A stretch of DNA of 64,000 nt from assembly GCA_009782475.1 (NCBI GenBank), contig WRIZ01000003.1, positions 58,945-122,944 of the forward strand, given 5' to 3'. The stretch comes from Oscillospiraceae bacterium. GTDB lineage: Bacteria; Bacillota; Clostridia; Oscillospirales; UBA929. The position numbers and the translations under genes were made by a program. Shown here in pieces: positions 46,060-56,368 of the stretch (within the stretch, counting starts at the first letter, position 1; every line of letters starts with the position of its first letter). The notes beneath the pieces were generated by a model. It was given only the letters and a program-made list of their open reading frames with translations, was not told the DNA's origin and searched no databases.

Positions 46060-47235
46060 TCACCCTCTCCCCCGCCGCCATAATCTTGCCCCCGTAATCA
46101 GCAGCAGCAGCAGCCCCAGGGCGATGACCGTTGTCACCGTCACGCTCAGCGTATCCCAAAATTGCAGGCGCGCCATATCTTCCATCTGTTCAGCCATCGT
46201 TTCGGTGAAGGGCAGCTCCAGCCCGGTCAGGCCGGTCAGCAGGAAGGCGTAAACAGCGGAGATACAGGCGTGGAGCACTTTGCCCCATATGTAGGTGCGC
46301 GACGAAAGCCCGCTTTGACCGATGAACGAAAGCACTTGACAATGAACCGAAAGCCCTGCCCATCCCAAGATAAACGCCGCCATCGCCATCCGCCCGGCCA
46401 GCTGGCTTGCCGCGCCGCCTTGCAAGGTAAACAATCCGCTCGTCAGCTCGATCAGCCCAGTCAGAATGTTTTGCGCCCCCTCTTGCGTGACGCCCAGCGG
46501 CGAGAGCAGCCAAGAGATGGCGTCCGCCGCCGCCGGAAGGGCTCCGCTCGTATACAGCAGGCGGACGGCGGCGGTGAAGAAGATGACAAAAGAGGAGATA
46601 TAAAACACTGAGGCGAACGAAGACTTGACCGATTTTACGAAGGCTTCGGAAAAGGGGACGATCCCGACCGCCTTTTCCCGCACGGCCGGTTGGGCCGTTT
46701 TTTTGTATTTATAAAAGCGGAAGAGCAGCCCCACCGTGATCGAAGCCGCCGTGTGCGTTAAATAGAGAACCCAGCCCGCCCGGCTGGAGCCGAGGATGCC
46801 GACGCCCGCCGCGCCCAAGATGAACGCCGGCCCCGAGTTGTTGCAGAAGGCCAGCAGCCGTTCGGCCTCTTCTTTGGAGCACTGCCCTTTTTCATAGAGC
46901 GAGATGGCGCACTTCGCCCCCACCGGGTAACCGCCCACAAAGCCCAAAACAACCGCGGCCGCGCAAGACCCGCCGACACGGAAGAGCGGGCGCATGGCTG
47001 GTTCGAGGGCTTTGCCGATATACCGCGTCAGTCCCAGCTCCACCGTCAGGGTGCTGATGACGAAAAAGGGGAAAAGCGACGGGATGAGGATGTCAATGCA
47101 AATATATAAACCCTCGCGGGCGGCTTCGGCGGTTGTTTTGGGCGCGAAAACCAAACCCAGCGCGGCGATTGCCAGCATTAGGCCGATGATCAGGTCGGTT
47201 ACCCAGCGATTCTTTAGAATACGGGTCATAGACAT
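46060..47235 (-). CDS. ylbJ: YlbJ-like sporulation integral membrane protein
   Basis: IPSLFPFFVIS, GFVGGYPVGAK, CNNSGPAFILGAAG. Confidence 0.88.
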   Translation of the reverse strand: MSMTRILKNRWVTDLIIGLMLAIAALGLVFAPKTTAEAAREGLYICIDILIPSLFPFFVISTLTVELGLTRYIGKALEPAMRPLFRVGGSCAAAVVLGFVGGYPVGAKCAISLYEKGQCSKEEAERLLAFCNNSGPAFILGAAGVGILGSSRAGWVLYLTHTAASITVGLLFRFYKYKKTAQPAVREKAVGIVPFSEAFVKSVKSSFASVFYISSFVIFFTAAVRLLYTSGALPAAADAISWLLSPLGVTQEGAQNILTGLIELTSGLFTLQGGAASQLAGRMAMAAFILGWAGLSVHCQVLSFIGQSGLSSRTYIWGKVLHACISAVYAFLLTGLTGLELPFTETMAEQMEDMARLQFWDTLSVTVTTVIALGLLLLLITGARLWRRGRG

Positions 47236-47272
47236 CCCCCCTTTTCAATAGTATGTACGGGGGGATGAGCCC

Positions 47273-47542
47273 ATGAAAGAAACATTCCTTGAGCGCGCGG
47301 CGCGCAAATTGGATGTCCCGGCCGAGCTGACGGCAAATGTCCCGAAAATCATCATCCACGGCTACCGCGAAATCTATATAGAAAACCATCAAGGCCTCTT
47401 GGAATACGGCACCCGCGAAGTCCACATCAACGGCGGCGAAGCCGTGCTGAAACTCAGCGGCGAGGGGTTTCACATCCGCGCCATGACAGCCAACGAACTG
47501 CGCCTCGAAGGGCTGATTTTTAAGGTGGAATTTATTTTTTAG
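47273..47542 (+). CDS. yqfC: sporulation protein YqfC
   Basis: 89 aa, family pattern, immediately upstream of yqfD. Confidence 0.88.
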   Translation: MKETFLERAARKLDVPAELTANVPKIIIHGYREIYIENHQGLLEYGTREVHINGGEAVLKLSGEGFHIRAMTANELRLEGLIFKVEFIF

Positions 47543-47544
47543 CA

Positions 47545-47660
47545 CTCCTTCCGGCTCTGCGGAGCCACCTCCCTCTAAGAGGGAGGCAGGGACTTGCCCT
47601 CCTCTCAGAGGAGGGTGCCGCCAACAGGCGGCGGGAGGAGCTCATTAGTGACGGAGGGAG
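47545..47660 (+). repeat. palindromic repeat element (intergenic copy)
   Basis: CCTCCTCTCAGAGGAGG, GCCGCCaacaGGCGGC, GGGAGGAG core. Confidence 0.78.
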
Positions 47661-47669
47661 AACATTTTT

Positions 47670-48869
47670 ATGCAAAAAACGGTCAATCTGCTGCGCGGGT
47701 TTGTGCGCGTGGCGGTGGAATGCCCCTTCCCCGAGCGGTTTATCAATCTCTGCGCCCACAACGGCGTCGCCTTTTGGAATGCCGAACGGGTCGATGAGGT
47801 GCGTTTGGAAGTCACCATCTCCGCCAAGCATAGCAAGAAAGCGGAAGAATTTGCCGCGAGGCTGGGCGGGACGCTGACGCCGCTGAATCAGCGCGGCGTC
47901 ACCTTTTTTCTCGGGCGTTTTCACAAACGATACGCGCTGATCGCCGGGCTATTTTTCTGCTTCGTTGCTCTCTTTATGTCCAACCGCTACATATGGGAGT
48001 TCACGGTCGAAGGCAACGAAAGGCTGTCGGACGAAGAGATTTTGCAGGCTCTGCGTGAAATCGGCGTTTCCACCGGCGCGCGTTCCAACTCGGTGGACAT
48101 CGAAACCGTCCGCAACCAAATGCTGCTCAAACTGGATCAGCTGATATGGCTCACCGTCAATGTCACGGGAAGCCGCGCTTCGGTGGTGGTGCGCGAAGTG
48201 GATGAGAAGCCGGACATCCATTCCCGCAAGACGCCCGTTAACATCATAGCGGAAAAGGCCGGCCTGATCACCCGGATCGACACCCTCTCCGGCTCGGCGC
48301 AAGTTTTTCCGGGAGACACCGTTCAGCAAGGGGAACTGCTGGTGAGCGGGCTGATCGATTCGGCGCAGATGGGGATCCGGCTGGTCAATGCCCGCGCCGA
48401 TGTGACCGCCCGCACATGGACCGAACTGCGCGCCGTTGTTCCCATCGGAGCCGTCGGGAAACGGTACACAGGCCGCTCCGAGACACGTTACGCCCTCCTT
48501 TTTGGCACCAACAGGGTAAATTTACACCGAAACGCTAGCCAACCGTATGCCATGTGTGATAAAATGAGCGAAACATCCACGTTACGCGCCCCGCGGAACA
48601 TGACCTTTCCCATCGCGCTGGTGAAAGAGACCTACACCGAATACGAGCCGGTCTCTTACCAAATGGATGAAGCTGTTGCCGAAGGCATCCTGCGTCAGGC
48701 TTTGGGCGAGACACTGCGCAACAGCATCACGCGCGGGGAAATCCTCACCGAAACATTCCTCTTCAGCCCGGACACGGGGCTGGCGTCAGGCGTCCTGATC
48801 GCGGAGTGTTTGGAACGGATCGACGTATCACGGAAAATCGACTTGGCCGAGGCCATGGGGATGGGGTAA
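47670..48869 (+). CDS. yqfD: sporulation protein YqfD
   Basis: family-typical N-terminus, TM and RYIWEFTVEGNERLSDEEILQAL region. Confidence 0.9.
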   Translation: MQKTVNLLRGFVRVAVECPFPERFINLCAHNGVAFWNAERVDEVRLEVTISAKHSKKAEEFAARLGGTLTPLNQRGVTFFLGRFHKRYALIAGLFFCFVALFMSNRYIWEFTVEGNERLSDEEILQALREIGVSTGARSNSVDIETVRNQMLLKLDQLIWLTVNVTGSRASVVVREVDEKPDIHSRKTPVNIIAEKAGLITRIDTLSGSAQVFPGDTVQQGELLVSGLIDSAQMGIRLVNARADVTARTWTELRAVVPIGAVGKRYTGRSETRYALLFGTNRVNLHRNASQPYAMCDKMSETSTLRAPRNMTFPIALVKETYTEYEPVSYQMDEAVAEGILRQALGETLRNSITRGEILTETFLFSPDTGLASGVLIAECLERIDVSRKIDLAEAMGMG

Positions 48870-48888
48870 ATACAAAGGAGATGAAAAA

Positions 48889-49746
48889 GTGTTCGCGGAA
48901 TTAGTTGAGCAAATTACAAAGGGTACTAAAAACGATTCGGATCGGTTGATCCAATATGTTGATACTGCAAAAGACTTCATAGGTATTCTTAAGCAGATCG
49001 GAACGATCCCCGAATCCATCAGGCAAAATTCTACTTCGGAAAAATTGTTTGCAAAAGTTTCGGATGCCGTATTGTCAAGAGCGTTCCGTGAGATCGGATT
49101 AAAATCAACTCCTATTAAAAAACGCGCGAATTCCGCAGATGTACAAGCTGAATCAATATATCACGACTATTCCTTGGTAGCCGATGCTAAGGTGTTCAGA
49201 ATGAGCCGAACAGCGAAAAATCAAAAAGACTTCAAAATCGCTTCGTTATCCGGGTGGAAAAAAGGTGCGAATTTTTCCGTCCTGTGCGCTCCGTTCTTTC
49301 ATTATCCAAAATCACAAAGTCAAATATACTCCCAAGCGATTGAATATAATGTTTGTTTGCTAAGCTGGGAAAATTTAATATTTCTGATTACGCATGGATT
49401 TCGTGAGAGTCCAAACGTAAATCTTTCAAAACTATGGAATTACAGCGGGGGATTAAAACATACAGTCTTGATGGCCGACAGTGAAAAATGCTTCCTTAAC
49501 TTATATAAGGATATGTTTTTATCATTTTTAAGGTGTCAAGAAAACGAATATGCAAAAATGATCGAAGAGCAGATTCTTTTAATCAATCAGCAAGGGCTGC
49601 TCGGGAAAACATATTGGGAGGGCGAAAAAGCTAAAATAATATCCTACACAAAAGAAAAAGCCATCAAAGAATTGATCAAAGCCAGTAAAATTGATGAAAA
49701 GATCAATCATATAAATCAATTCACAAGAGGGATCCGTCATGATTGA
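48889..49746 (+). CDS. HindIII-family type II restriction endonuclease
   Basis: DYSLVADAKVFRMSRTAKNQKDFKI...CAPFFHYPKSQSQIYSQAI closely follows R.HindIII as recalled. Confidence 0.9.
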   Translation: MFAELVEQITKGTKNDSDRLIQYVDTAKDFIGILKQIGTIPESIRQNSTSEKLFAKVSDAVLSRAFREIGLKSTPIKKRANSADVQAESIYHDYSLVADAKVFRMSRTAKNQKDFKIASLSGWKKGANFSVLCAPFFHYPKSQSQIYSQAIEYNVCLLSWENLIFLITHGFRESPNVNLSKLWNYSGGLKHTVLMADSEKCFLNLYKDMFLSFLRCQENEYAKMIEEQILLINQQGLLGKTYWEGEKAKIISYTKEKAIKELIKASKIDEKINHINQFTRGIRHD

Positions 49747-50704
49747 TCAAGTAGTCTTGGGTGATTCTGTACAAGAAATAAAATCCATTCCTGATTGCTA
49801 TATTCATGCGATTATTTCCGATATACCGTACGGCATTTGTTATGATAAATGGGACGTCATTCATCACAATACCAACACAGCTTTAGGAGGGGCGTCGTCC
49901 GCACAAATCGAAGCCGGCAGCGTTTTCAAACGCAGAGGGAAACCGCTCAACGGATGGAGCAGTGCCGATAAAAGGATCCCGGAAGAATATCAAGCGTGGT
50001 GCGCTTCTTGGGCTTCGGATTGGCTGCGTGTATTGAAGCCGGGAGGCTCCTGTATTATTTTTGCCGGACGGCGTTACGCCCACAGATGTATTGTGGCTTT
50101 GGAGGATGCGGGGTTTACATTCAAGGATATGCTTGCGTGGGAAAAAGCGATAGCTCCGCATAGGGCGCAGAGGGTATCGGAGATTTATAAGAGAAGAGGG
50201 GTTGAAACCGAAACGCGCCGCTGGGCGGGTTGGCGAGTCGCAAATTTGCGTCCTTTATTTGAACCCATCTTATGGTTTCAAAAACCGTATAAAACAGGCG
50301 GAACTTTGGCAGATAACATTCTCGAGCACAGTGTAGGAGCATGGAATGAATCAGCATTGGAGAAATATAACACATCATCTGTAACGAAAGATACAATGGC
50401 TTCAAATATACTCCGAATATCGGCCGATAAACTTGATCATGGTTATCACGAAGCGCAAAAGCCGTTGAAGTTAATGGAATGTTTGGTATCGCTTGTTACT
50501 ACTGAGGACGCTATTGTCTTAGACCCTTTCGCGGGTTCGGGAACCACTTGCGTCGCGGCTCAAAATCTCGGGCGTCATTTCATAGGGTTTGATATAGAAA
50601 AAAAATATGTAGATATAGCCAAAAAGAGATTATCTGCGGAGAGATCGGTAAAGGAAACAGTGAGTCAGCATCAACAGGTGATCAACACTTCATTATTTGA
50701 CTAA
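49739..50704 (+). CDS. DNA adenine methyltransferase partner of the HindIII-like enzyme
   Basis: SDIPYGI catalytic motif and DPFAGSGTTCVAA SAM motif; 8-bp overlap with the endonuclease. Confidence 0.92.
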   Translation: MIDQVVLGDSVQEIKSIPDCYIHAIISDIPYGICYDKWDVIHHNTNTALGGASSAQIEAGSVFKRRGKPLNGWSSADKRIPEEYQAWCASWASDWLRVLKPGGSCIIFAGRRYAHRCIVALEDAGFTFKDMLAWEKAIAPHRAQRVSEIYKRRGVETETRRWAGWRVANLRPLFEPILWFQKPYKTGGTLADNILEHSVGAWNESALEKYNTSSVTKDTMASNILRISADKLDHGYHEAQKPLKLMECLVSLVTTEDAIVLDPFAGSGTTCVAAQNLGRHFIGFDIEKKYVDIAKKRLSAERSVKETVSQHQQVINTSLFD

Positions 50705-50721
50705 CACAAAGGAGAACACAT

Positions 50722-51759
50722 ATGACAGAGCAAACCATCAATGTCGAACGCCTAGAGCAGGTCATCGCGCTGTTCGGGTCGTTCGACCACAACATCAAAC
50801 TCATCGAGCAGACCATAGGCGTCAAGGTCATCAACCGTGACACCGAGCTGAAAATCTTAGGGGAGGCCGAGAACGTCTACCGCGCCGTCAAGGTGGTGGA
50901 GGGGCTTCTCTCGGTTGCCGCGCGCGGGGAAATCATCTCCGACCAAAATATCCATTATATTTTGGGGCTGGTGGAGGAAGGAGCCGAGGACAAGCTCTCC
51001 CAGCTCGGCAAAGACGTCGTCTGCGTCACCGCCAAAGGGAAGCCGGTCAAGGCCAAGACGCTGGGGCAGAAAAAATACCTCGACGCCATTGAGGGCAACA
51101 CCGTCACCATCGGCGTAGGCCCCGCCGGGACAGGCAAGACCTACCTCGCCGTCGCCAAAGCCGTCACAGCCTTCCGTCAAAAGGAAGTCAGCCGCATCAT
51201 CCTCACCCGACCCGCCGTCGAGGCCGGGGAAAAACTCGGCTTCCTGCCCGGCGATCTGCAAAGCAAGGTCGACCCCTACCTCCGTCCGCTCTATGACGCA
51301 TTGTTCGACATGCTGGGTGCGGAAACCTATCATAAATTTGTCGAGCGCGGCTCCATCGAGATCGCGCCGCTGGCCTATATGCGGGGGCGGACGCTGGACG
51401 ATTCCTTCATCATCCTCGACGAAGCGCAGAACACCACCCGCGAGCAGATGAAAATGTTCCTCACCCGCATGGGGTTCGGTTCCCGCGTCGTCATCACGGG
51501 CGACATCACCCAAATCGACCTGCCGGGCGACCGGGTGAGCGGGCTGAAAGAGGCGGTGCGCGTCCTGCGCAACGTGGACGACATCGCCATCTGCGAACTG
51601 ACCGCCCGTGACGTCGTCCGCCATGTGCTGGTGCAGAAGATCGTCAAGGCTTATGAGGTATATGAAGAGCGGAGCAAGCCCGCAGGGAAGGCTAAATTCA
51701 CTTTAGCCGACCGGCCGCGGGCGCAGCGGAACTTGACACGGAAGGATGACCACTCATGA
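50722..51759 (+). CDS. phoH: PhoH-family ATPase
   Basis: GPAGTGKTYLAVAKAV, RTLDDSFIILDEAQNTT. Confidence 0.96.
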   Translation: MTEQTINVERLEQVIALFGSFDHNIKLIEQTIGVKVINRDTELKILGEAENVYRAVKVVEGLLSVAARGEIISDQNIHYILGLVEEGAEDKLSQLGKDVVCVTAKGKPVKAKTLGQKKYLDAIEGNTVTIGVGPAGTGKTYLAVAKAVTAFRQKEVSRIILTRPAVEAGEKLGFLPGDLQSKVDPYLRPLYDALFDMLGAETYHKFVERGSIEIAPLAYMRGRTLDDSFIILDEAQNTTREQMKMFLTRMGFGSRVVITGDITQIDLPGDRVSGLKEAVRVLRNVDDIAICELTARDVVRHVLVQKIVKAYEVYEERSKPAGKAKFTLADRPRAQRNLTRKDDHS

Positions 51760-52211
51760 CCCGGTGCCGTGTGAGATCATACGCCCCCGAGCAGTACGCG
51801 CCGCTATTGCGCCGCGCCGCGCGGCTGGCTGTGAAGGGCGGGCGGCTGCCCTACCCCTGCATGGTTGAGGTTTCTGTTATCTCCAACGAAAAAATACGGC
51901 AAATCAACAAAGAGCGGCGCGGGATTGACAAGGTCACCGACGTCCTCTCCTTCCCTGCGTTGGAGCATGGGGAAATCCCTGCCCCCGACCCGGACACCGG
52001 GCGGGTCTTTTTGGGCGAAATACTGATTGCCTACAGTCAAACCATAACGCAAGCCCTGAAGTATAAACACAGCCCGGAGCGGGAATTTGCCTACCTCGCC
52101 GCGCACGGAGCCTTGCATCTGCTGGGGTACGACCATGAATCGGAATGGGACAGAGCCGTCATGCGGCAAAAAGAGGAGGCCGTGATGGAAAGACTGGGGT
52201 TGACTCGATGA
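51756..52211 (+). CDS. ybeY: rRNA maturation endoribonuclease YbeY
   Basis: H-G-x-L-H-L-x-G-Y-D-H motif (HGALHLLGYDHE). Confidence 0.95.
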   Translation: MTRCRVRSYAPEQYAPLLRRAARLAVKGGRLPYPCMVEVSVISNEKIRQINKERRGIDKVTDVLSFPALEHGEIPAPDPDTGRVFLGEILIAYSQTITQALKYKHSPEREFAYLAAHGALHLLGYDHESEWDRAVMRQKEEAVMERLGLTR

Positions 52212-52657
52212 AGATGTTTGCCCACGCCTTTCGCGGGATATGGACGGCCGTCAAAACCGAGCGCAATGTGCGCATCCACCTCGCCGCGGTGTTTTATGTG
52301 GTTATTTGCGGTTTATCACTTGAGTTCATCTCGCTTGATTGGGCACTTGCCGGACTGGCCTGCGGCCTTGTTATCGGTGCCGAACTGTTTAACGCCGCCA
52401 TTGAGCGTTTGTGCGACGTCGTCGAGCCGGAAAAGTCGCCCGCTATCAAGGCGATCAAAGACATCGCCGCCGGGGCGGTGCTGGTCTGCGCCATCGCCGC
52501 CATCGCTGTAGCAGGTCACGTATTCTTAGGGCGAATCCTATATATGGGATTCCCCCTCCAAATGAACTGGCTTGTGTTTTGGATTGGTGTAGCCGCTCTG
52601 CCGTTTTGGGTTTGGTTTGTCTTTTGGTTTGGCAGGAAGAAGGGGGAGAACACATGA
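52208..52657 (+). CDS. dgkA: diacylglycerol/undecaprenol kinase
   Basis: ERNVRIHLAAV...GAELFNAAIERLCDVVEPEKSPAIKAIKD. Confidence 0.92.
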   Translation: MKMFAHAFRGIWTAVKTERNVRIHLAAVFYVVICGLSLEFISLDWALAGLACGLVIGAELFNAAIERLCDVVEPEKSPAIKAIKDIAAGAVLVCAIAAIAVAGHVFLGRILYMGFPLQMNWLVFWIGVAALPFWVWFVFWFGRKKGENT

Positions 52658-53724
52658 TAAACGGCCAGTTTTACGCGCCGGAGGGTAAGCCCGCCCCGGT
52701 CGTTGAACCCGGCGAGTTTGTCTTCTCGGTCATCGGGCTTGACCACGGGCATATTGTCGGGATGTGCAACGGCCTGACCGAGGCCGGGGCGGTGCTGAAA
52801 AGCGTCTACGACCCCGACCCGGCAAAAGTGGACGCTTTCTGTAAAGCATACCCTCATGTCAAACGGGCGGCAAACGAAGAGGAACTTCTCTCCGACCCCG
52901 AAACCCTGCTGATCGCGGGCGCGGCGGTCACCAGCGAGCGGTGCGCGCTGGGGCTGCGGGTGATGGCGGCGGGCAAGGATTATTTCACCGACAAAGCCCC
53001 GCTGACAACGTTGGAGCAGCTCGCCGCCGCCAAAGAGGCGGTAAAGCAAGCCGGGAAAAAGTATATGGTTTACTATTCCGAGCGCATCCATGCGGAAACA
53101 GCCGTCTTCGCCGGACAGCTGATCGAACAGGGAGCCATTGGCAAGGTGATACAGGTTTTAGGGCTTGGCCCCCACCGTTTGTCGGCGGAGACGCGGCCTG
53201 AGTGGTTTTTCCAAAAGGAACAATACGGCGGCATCCTCTGCGACATCGGTTCCCATCAAATTGAGCAGATTTTATTCTACACCGGAGCCAAAGACGCGAC
53301 GGTGACCCATAGCCAAATCGGCAACTTCAACCACCCGGAGTTTCCCGAACTGGACGATTTCGGCGACGCGTCGCTGCTGACCGATACCGGGGCGGCCGGG
53401 TATTTCCGGGTGGACTGGTTCACCCCGGACGGCTTGCAAACGTGGGGCGACGGGCGGAGCTTCATCCTCGGCACGGAAGGGTTTATCGAACAGCGTAAAT
53501 ATATGAATCTTGGGACTCCCGGCGGGGAAGGGCATCTATTTTTGGCGAACGGCAAAGAAGAGACCCATTATAACGTCAGCGGCAAGGTGGGTTTCCCCTT
53601 CTTCGGGCAGTTGATTCTAGACTGCCTCAACCGAACCGAAAACGCCATGACGCAGGAGCACGCCTTCAAAGCGGCCGAGCTTTGCGTCAAGGCGCAACTT
53701 CAAGCGGAGGTGATCGCGCCGTGA
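52654..53724 (+). CDS. Gfo/Idh/MocA-family oxidoreductase
   Basis: Rossmann start and KDYFTDKAPLTT / CDIGSHQIEQILFYTGA. Confidence 0.85.
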   Translation: MINGQFYAPEGKPAPVVEPGEFVFSVIGLDHGHIVGMCNGLTEAGAVLKSVYDPDPAKVDAFCKAYPHVKRAANEEELLSDPETLLIAGAAVTSERCALGLRVMAAGKDYFTDKAPLTTLEQLAAAKEAVKQAGKKYMVYYSERIHAETAVFAGQLIEQGAIGKVIQVLGLGPHRLSAETRPEWFFQKEQYGGILCDIGSHQIEQILFYTGAKDATVTHSQIGNFNHPEFPELDDFGDASLLTDTGAAGYFRVDWFTPDGLQTWGDGRSFILGTEGFIEQRKYMNLGTPGGEGHLFLANGKEETHYNVSGKVGFPFFGQLILDCLNRTENAMTQEHAFKAAELCVKAQLQAEVIAP

Positions 53725-54866
53725 ACAAACTCGCGCTGGTCAACGGGATCGTCTACACCGGGAACGCCATCCTGCACGGGCAGGCTATCATGATCGAAAG
53801 CGGAAAGATCACAGGGCTTTCCGCCGTCAATCATGTGCCGAAAGGCAGGCAGATGATCGATCTCGGCGGACGTATCGCCGCGCCCGGTTTCATCGACGTA
53901 CAGGTCAACGGCGGCGGCGGCGCGCTGTTCACTGCCGACCCCACGCCCGAAGCGTTGAACACCATCGCCAAAGCCCACGAGCGGTTTGGAACCCTGCATT
54001 GGTGCCCGACGGTACTCTCTTCGGATACGGAGACGACCGAACAATGTCTCAACGCCGTCAGAACCGTCATGGATCAACATATCGGCGTCCTGGGCGCGCA
54101 TTTGGAAGGCCCATTCCTCTCCCGTGAGAAACGGGGCACCCATGACGAACGGTTTATCCGCTCCGCCGGCGAAAACGACGTCACACGGCTGCTCGAAGCA
54201 GGCAAGGGAGTTCTGTCGCTGGTCACACTCGCGCCGGAAGCGGCAGGCGAGGCGCACATTTTCCGCTTTACCGAGGCGGGGGCGCGTGTCTTCATCGGTC
54301 ACTCCAACGCCCCGTGCTCTATCGCCGAAGCGGCGTTTGAGTCGGGCGTGTGCGGGGTGACCCATCTATACAACGCTATGAGCCAGCTCACAGGCCGGGA
54401 GCCGGGCGTTGCCGGGGCGGCGTTGGCCGCAAAGGACATTTGGGCCGGGATCATCGCCGACGGCGTGCATACCGATTGGCGTTCGGTCAAGATCGCAAAG
54501 GAAATCAAGAAAAACCGCCTCTTTTTGGTCACCGACGCCATGCCCCCGGTGGGCAAGCCGGACGCGGTTTGCATGGTTGGCGGCAAAACGGTCACCTGTA
54601 AAGGCGGACGCTGCGAAACCGAAGACGGCGTCCTGGCCGGTTCGGCATTGGATATGGCGTCGGCTGTGCGGAACTGCGTGACCCATTGCGGCATCGCGCT
54701 GGACGAAGCGTTGCGCATGGCTTCATTATACCCGGCCGAGATGCTGGGTATTGCTGACCGTTTGGGAATGATCAAACCGGGGGCTCAAGCCGATTTGGTC
54801 TTTTTGGACAACGGCTTGAACGTCACCGGGATCATGCGCGGCGGGGAGATGAAAGGGTTTCATTGA
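53721..54866 (+). CDS. nagA: N-acetylglucosamine-6-phosphate deacetylase
   Basis: GAHLEGPFLS, THLYNAMSQLTGREPGVAGAAL, LVTDAMPP. Confidence 0.95.
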   Translation: MNKLALVNGIVYTGNAILHGQAIMIESGKITGLSAVNHVPKGRQMIDLGGRIAAPGFIDVQVNGGGGALFTADPTPEALNTIAKAHERFGTLHWCPTVLSSDTETTEQCLNAVRTVMDQHIGVLGAHLEGPFLSREKRGTHDERFIRSAGENDVTRLLEAGKGVLSLVTLAPEAAGEAHIFRFTEAGARVFIGHSNAPCSIAEAAFESGVCGVTHLYNAMSQLTGREPGVAGAALAAKDIWAGIIADGVHTDWRSVKIAKEIKKNRLFLVTDAMPPVGKPDAVCMVGGKTVTCKGGRCETEDGVLAGSALDMASAVRNCVTHCGIALDEALRMASLYPAEMLGIADRLGMIKPGAQADLVFLDNGLNVTGIMRGGEMKGFH

Positions 54867-54870
54867 TTCA

Positions 54871-55557
54871 TTATTTCACCGGATAAAACTTTGTTAATAC
54901 ATCCATGTAATCAAGCAGTTTTTCCTCCGTTGGATTCCAAAACTCAAAGACAACGCCGCTGCATTTTTCAATTTGCCTACCGTCAACGGTATACGCTTTT
55001 CTCATGCGGCAGTTTTCCTTTTTAGGATTACAGCCGCAGTTGCCATGATTGCCCGCAAACACACCCTTGATATGCTCCGGCGTGTTTTCTATGTAGGTTC
55101 TGTGTTTATTGATATTGTTCAAAAAGAGCCTCAATACTATGCCGTTCTCTCTGATATAAATACGGGCGGCGACCTTTTTGCTTTTCACCCCGGTTTTAGC
55201 GTAAACGATCATATATTTCCCCCAGCAATAACCATCGCCAATACCGCCGCCGAAGTCATATCCTAATGCTTTGATTTTCTCGTCAAAGGCCGTTATAAAA
55301 GCCTTATCAGGGTTAGAAATAATATGGAATCGTTCTTCGATCAACAAATCTTTCATGGGTTTACGTTCTGATTCCATACAATATACCGCAATGGCTTCTT
55401 TCAGCGTTTTCCCGGACTGCATGTTCAGCCAAGGCTGAAATTCACAACCCGGCAGTGTTTTGCCCGTTGCTTCTTCAAAATACGCATGGAATTTCGCTAA
55501 CGGTATAGATTTACCAACTTTAATCACGGTATCTTCTGAAAGATTGATTTTGTTCAT
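54871..55557 (-). CDS. hypothetical protein
   Basis: 228-aa ORF with own RBS; no recognised family. Confidence 0.5.
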   Translation of the reverse strand: MNKINLSEDTVIKVGKSIPLAKFHAYFEEATGKTLPGCEFQPWLNMQSGKTLKEAIAVYCMESERKPMKDLLIEERFHIISNPDKAFITAFDEKIKALGYDFGGGIGDGYCWGKYMIVYAKTGVKSKKVAARIYIRENGIVLRLFLNNINKHRTYIENTPEHIKGVFAGNHGNCGCNPKKENCRMRKAYTVDGRQIEKCSGVVFEFWNPTEEKLLDYMDVLTKFYPVK

Positions 55558-55588
55558 GGTATTCTCCTTTGTACTATACTTGGTTTGC

Positions 55589-56368
55589 CTACCCTTCCAC
55601 CCGTATCCTCTCCACCCCTGTGCATTTCCCCGTTGATTCGTCGATGGAAAAGACCGCGCCTTCCATCACCGCTTCGCCGTCGGCGGCTTCATACCGCACC
55701 GGGACATTGCCCAAAAATCCGCCGACCGATTGCTCGATCTTCACGCCCAGCACCGAGTGCCGCGGCCCGGTCATGCCGATGTCGGTGATGAAGCCGGTAC
55801 TGCCGGGGAGGACGCGCTCGTCGGAGGTTTGGACATGGGTATGCGTCCCGAACACCGCCGCGACCTGCCCATCGAAATGATGCGCCAAAGCGCATTTCTC
55901 GCTGGTGGCTTCGGCGTGGAAATCCACGGCGACTATATCTTCGGGATACTCTTTTAGCAACCCTTCCAAAACCCGGAAAGGACTGTCGGCGTTCCATTCG
56001 CAATTGAGCCTTCCTACGAGGGCGACCACCGTAAGCCAACGTCCCGATTGGGTTTGCAAGCGTGTAAATCCCTCCCCGGGCGTTTGGGAAGCGAGATTAA
56101 GCGGGCGGATGAGATATTTATTCTCTTTAAGTTCGCTGATGATTTTGGGGCGGTGCCACACATGATTGCCCAGCGTTACAACATCGGCTCCCGCGTCAAA
56201 AAGCCGCCGCGCCTGTTCGGGCTGGATGCCGATCACATCGGCGTTCTCGCCGTTGACGATGCAGAAGTCGGCGCCGTAGTATTTTTTGACCGTGCGGAGC
56301 TTCTCCGAAACGATGCGCAGTCCCGCTTCCCCGCACACATCGCCGAATGCCAACAGGTTCATGTGCAA
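55589..56368 (-). CDS. ymdB: YmdB-family metallophosphoesterase
   Basis: NLLAFGDVCGEAG...VNGENAD...TLGNHVW. Confidence 0.93.
   Translation of the reverse strand: MHMNLLAFGDVCGEAGLRIVSEKLRTVKKYYGADFCIVNGENADVIGIQPEQARRLFDAGADVVTLGNHVWHRPKIISELKENKYLIRPLNLASQTPGEGFTRLQTQSGRWLTVVALVGRLNCEWNADSPFRVLEGLLKEYPEDIVAVDFHAEATSEKCALAHHFDGQVAAVFGTHTHVQTSDERVLPGSTGFITDIGMTGPRHSVLGVKIEQSVGGFLGNVPVRYEAADGEAVMEGAVFSIDESTGKCTGVERIRVEG

Noticed and set aside
48889-50704. Claim that HindIII sites are depleted in this window
   Set aside because: I could not count AAGCTT exhaustively by eye; at least one site is present (59437-59442), so no depletion claim is made
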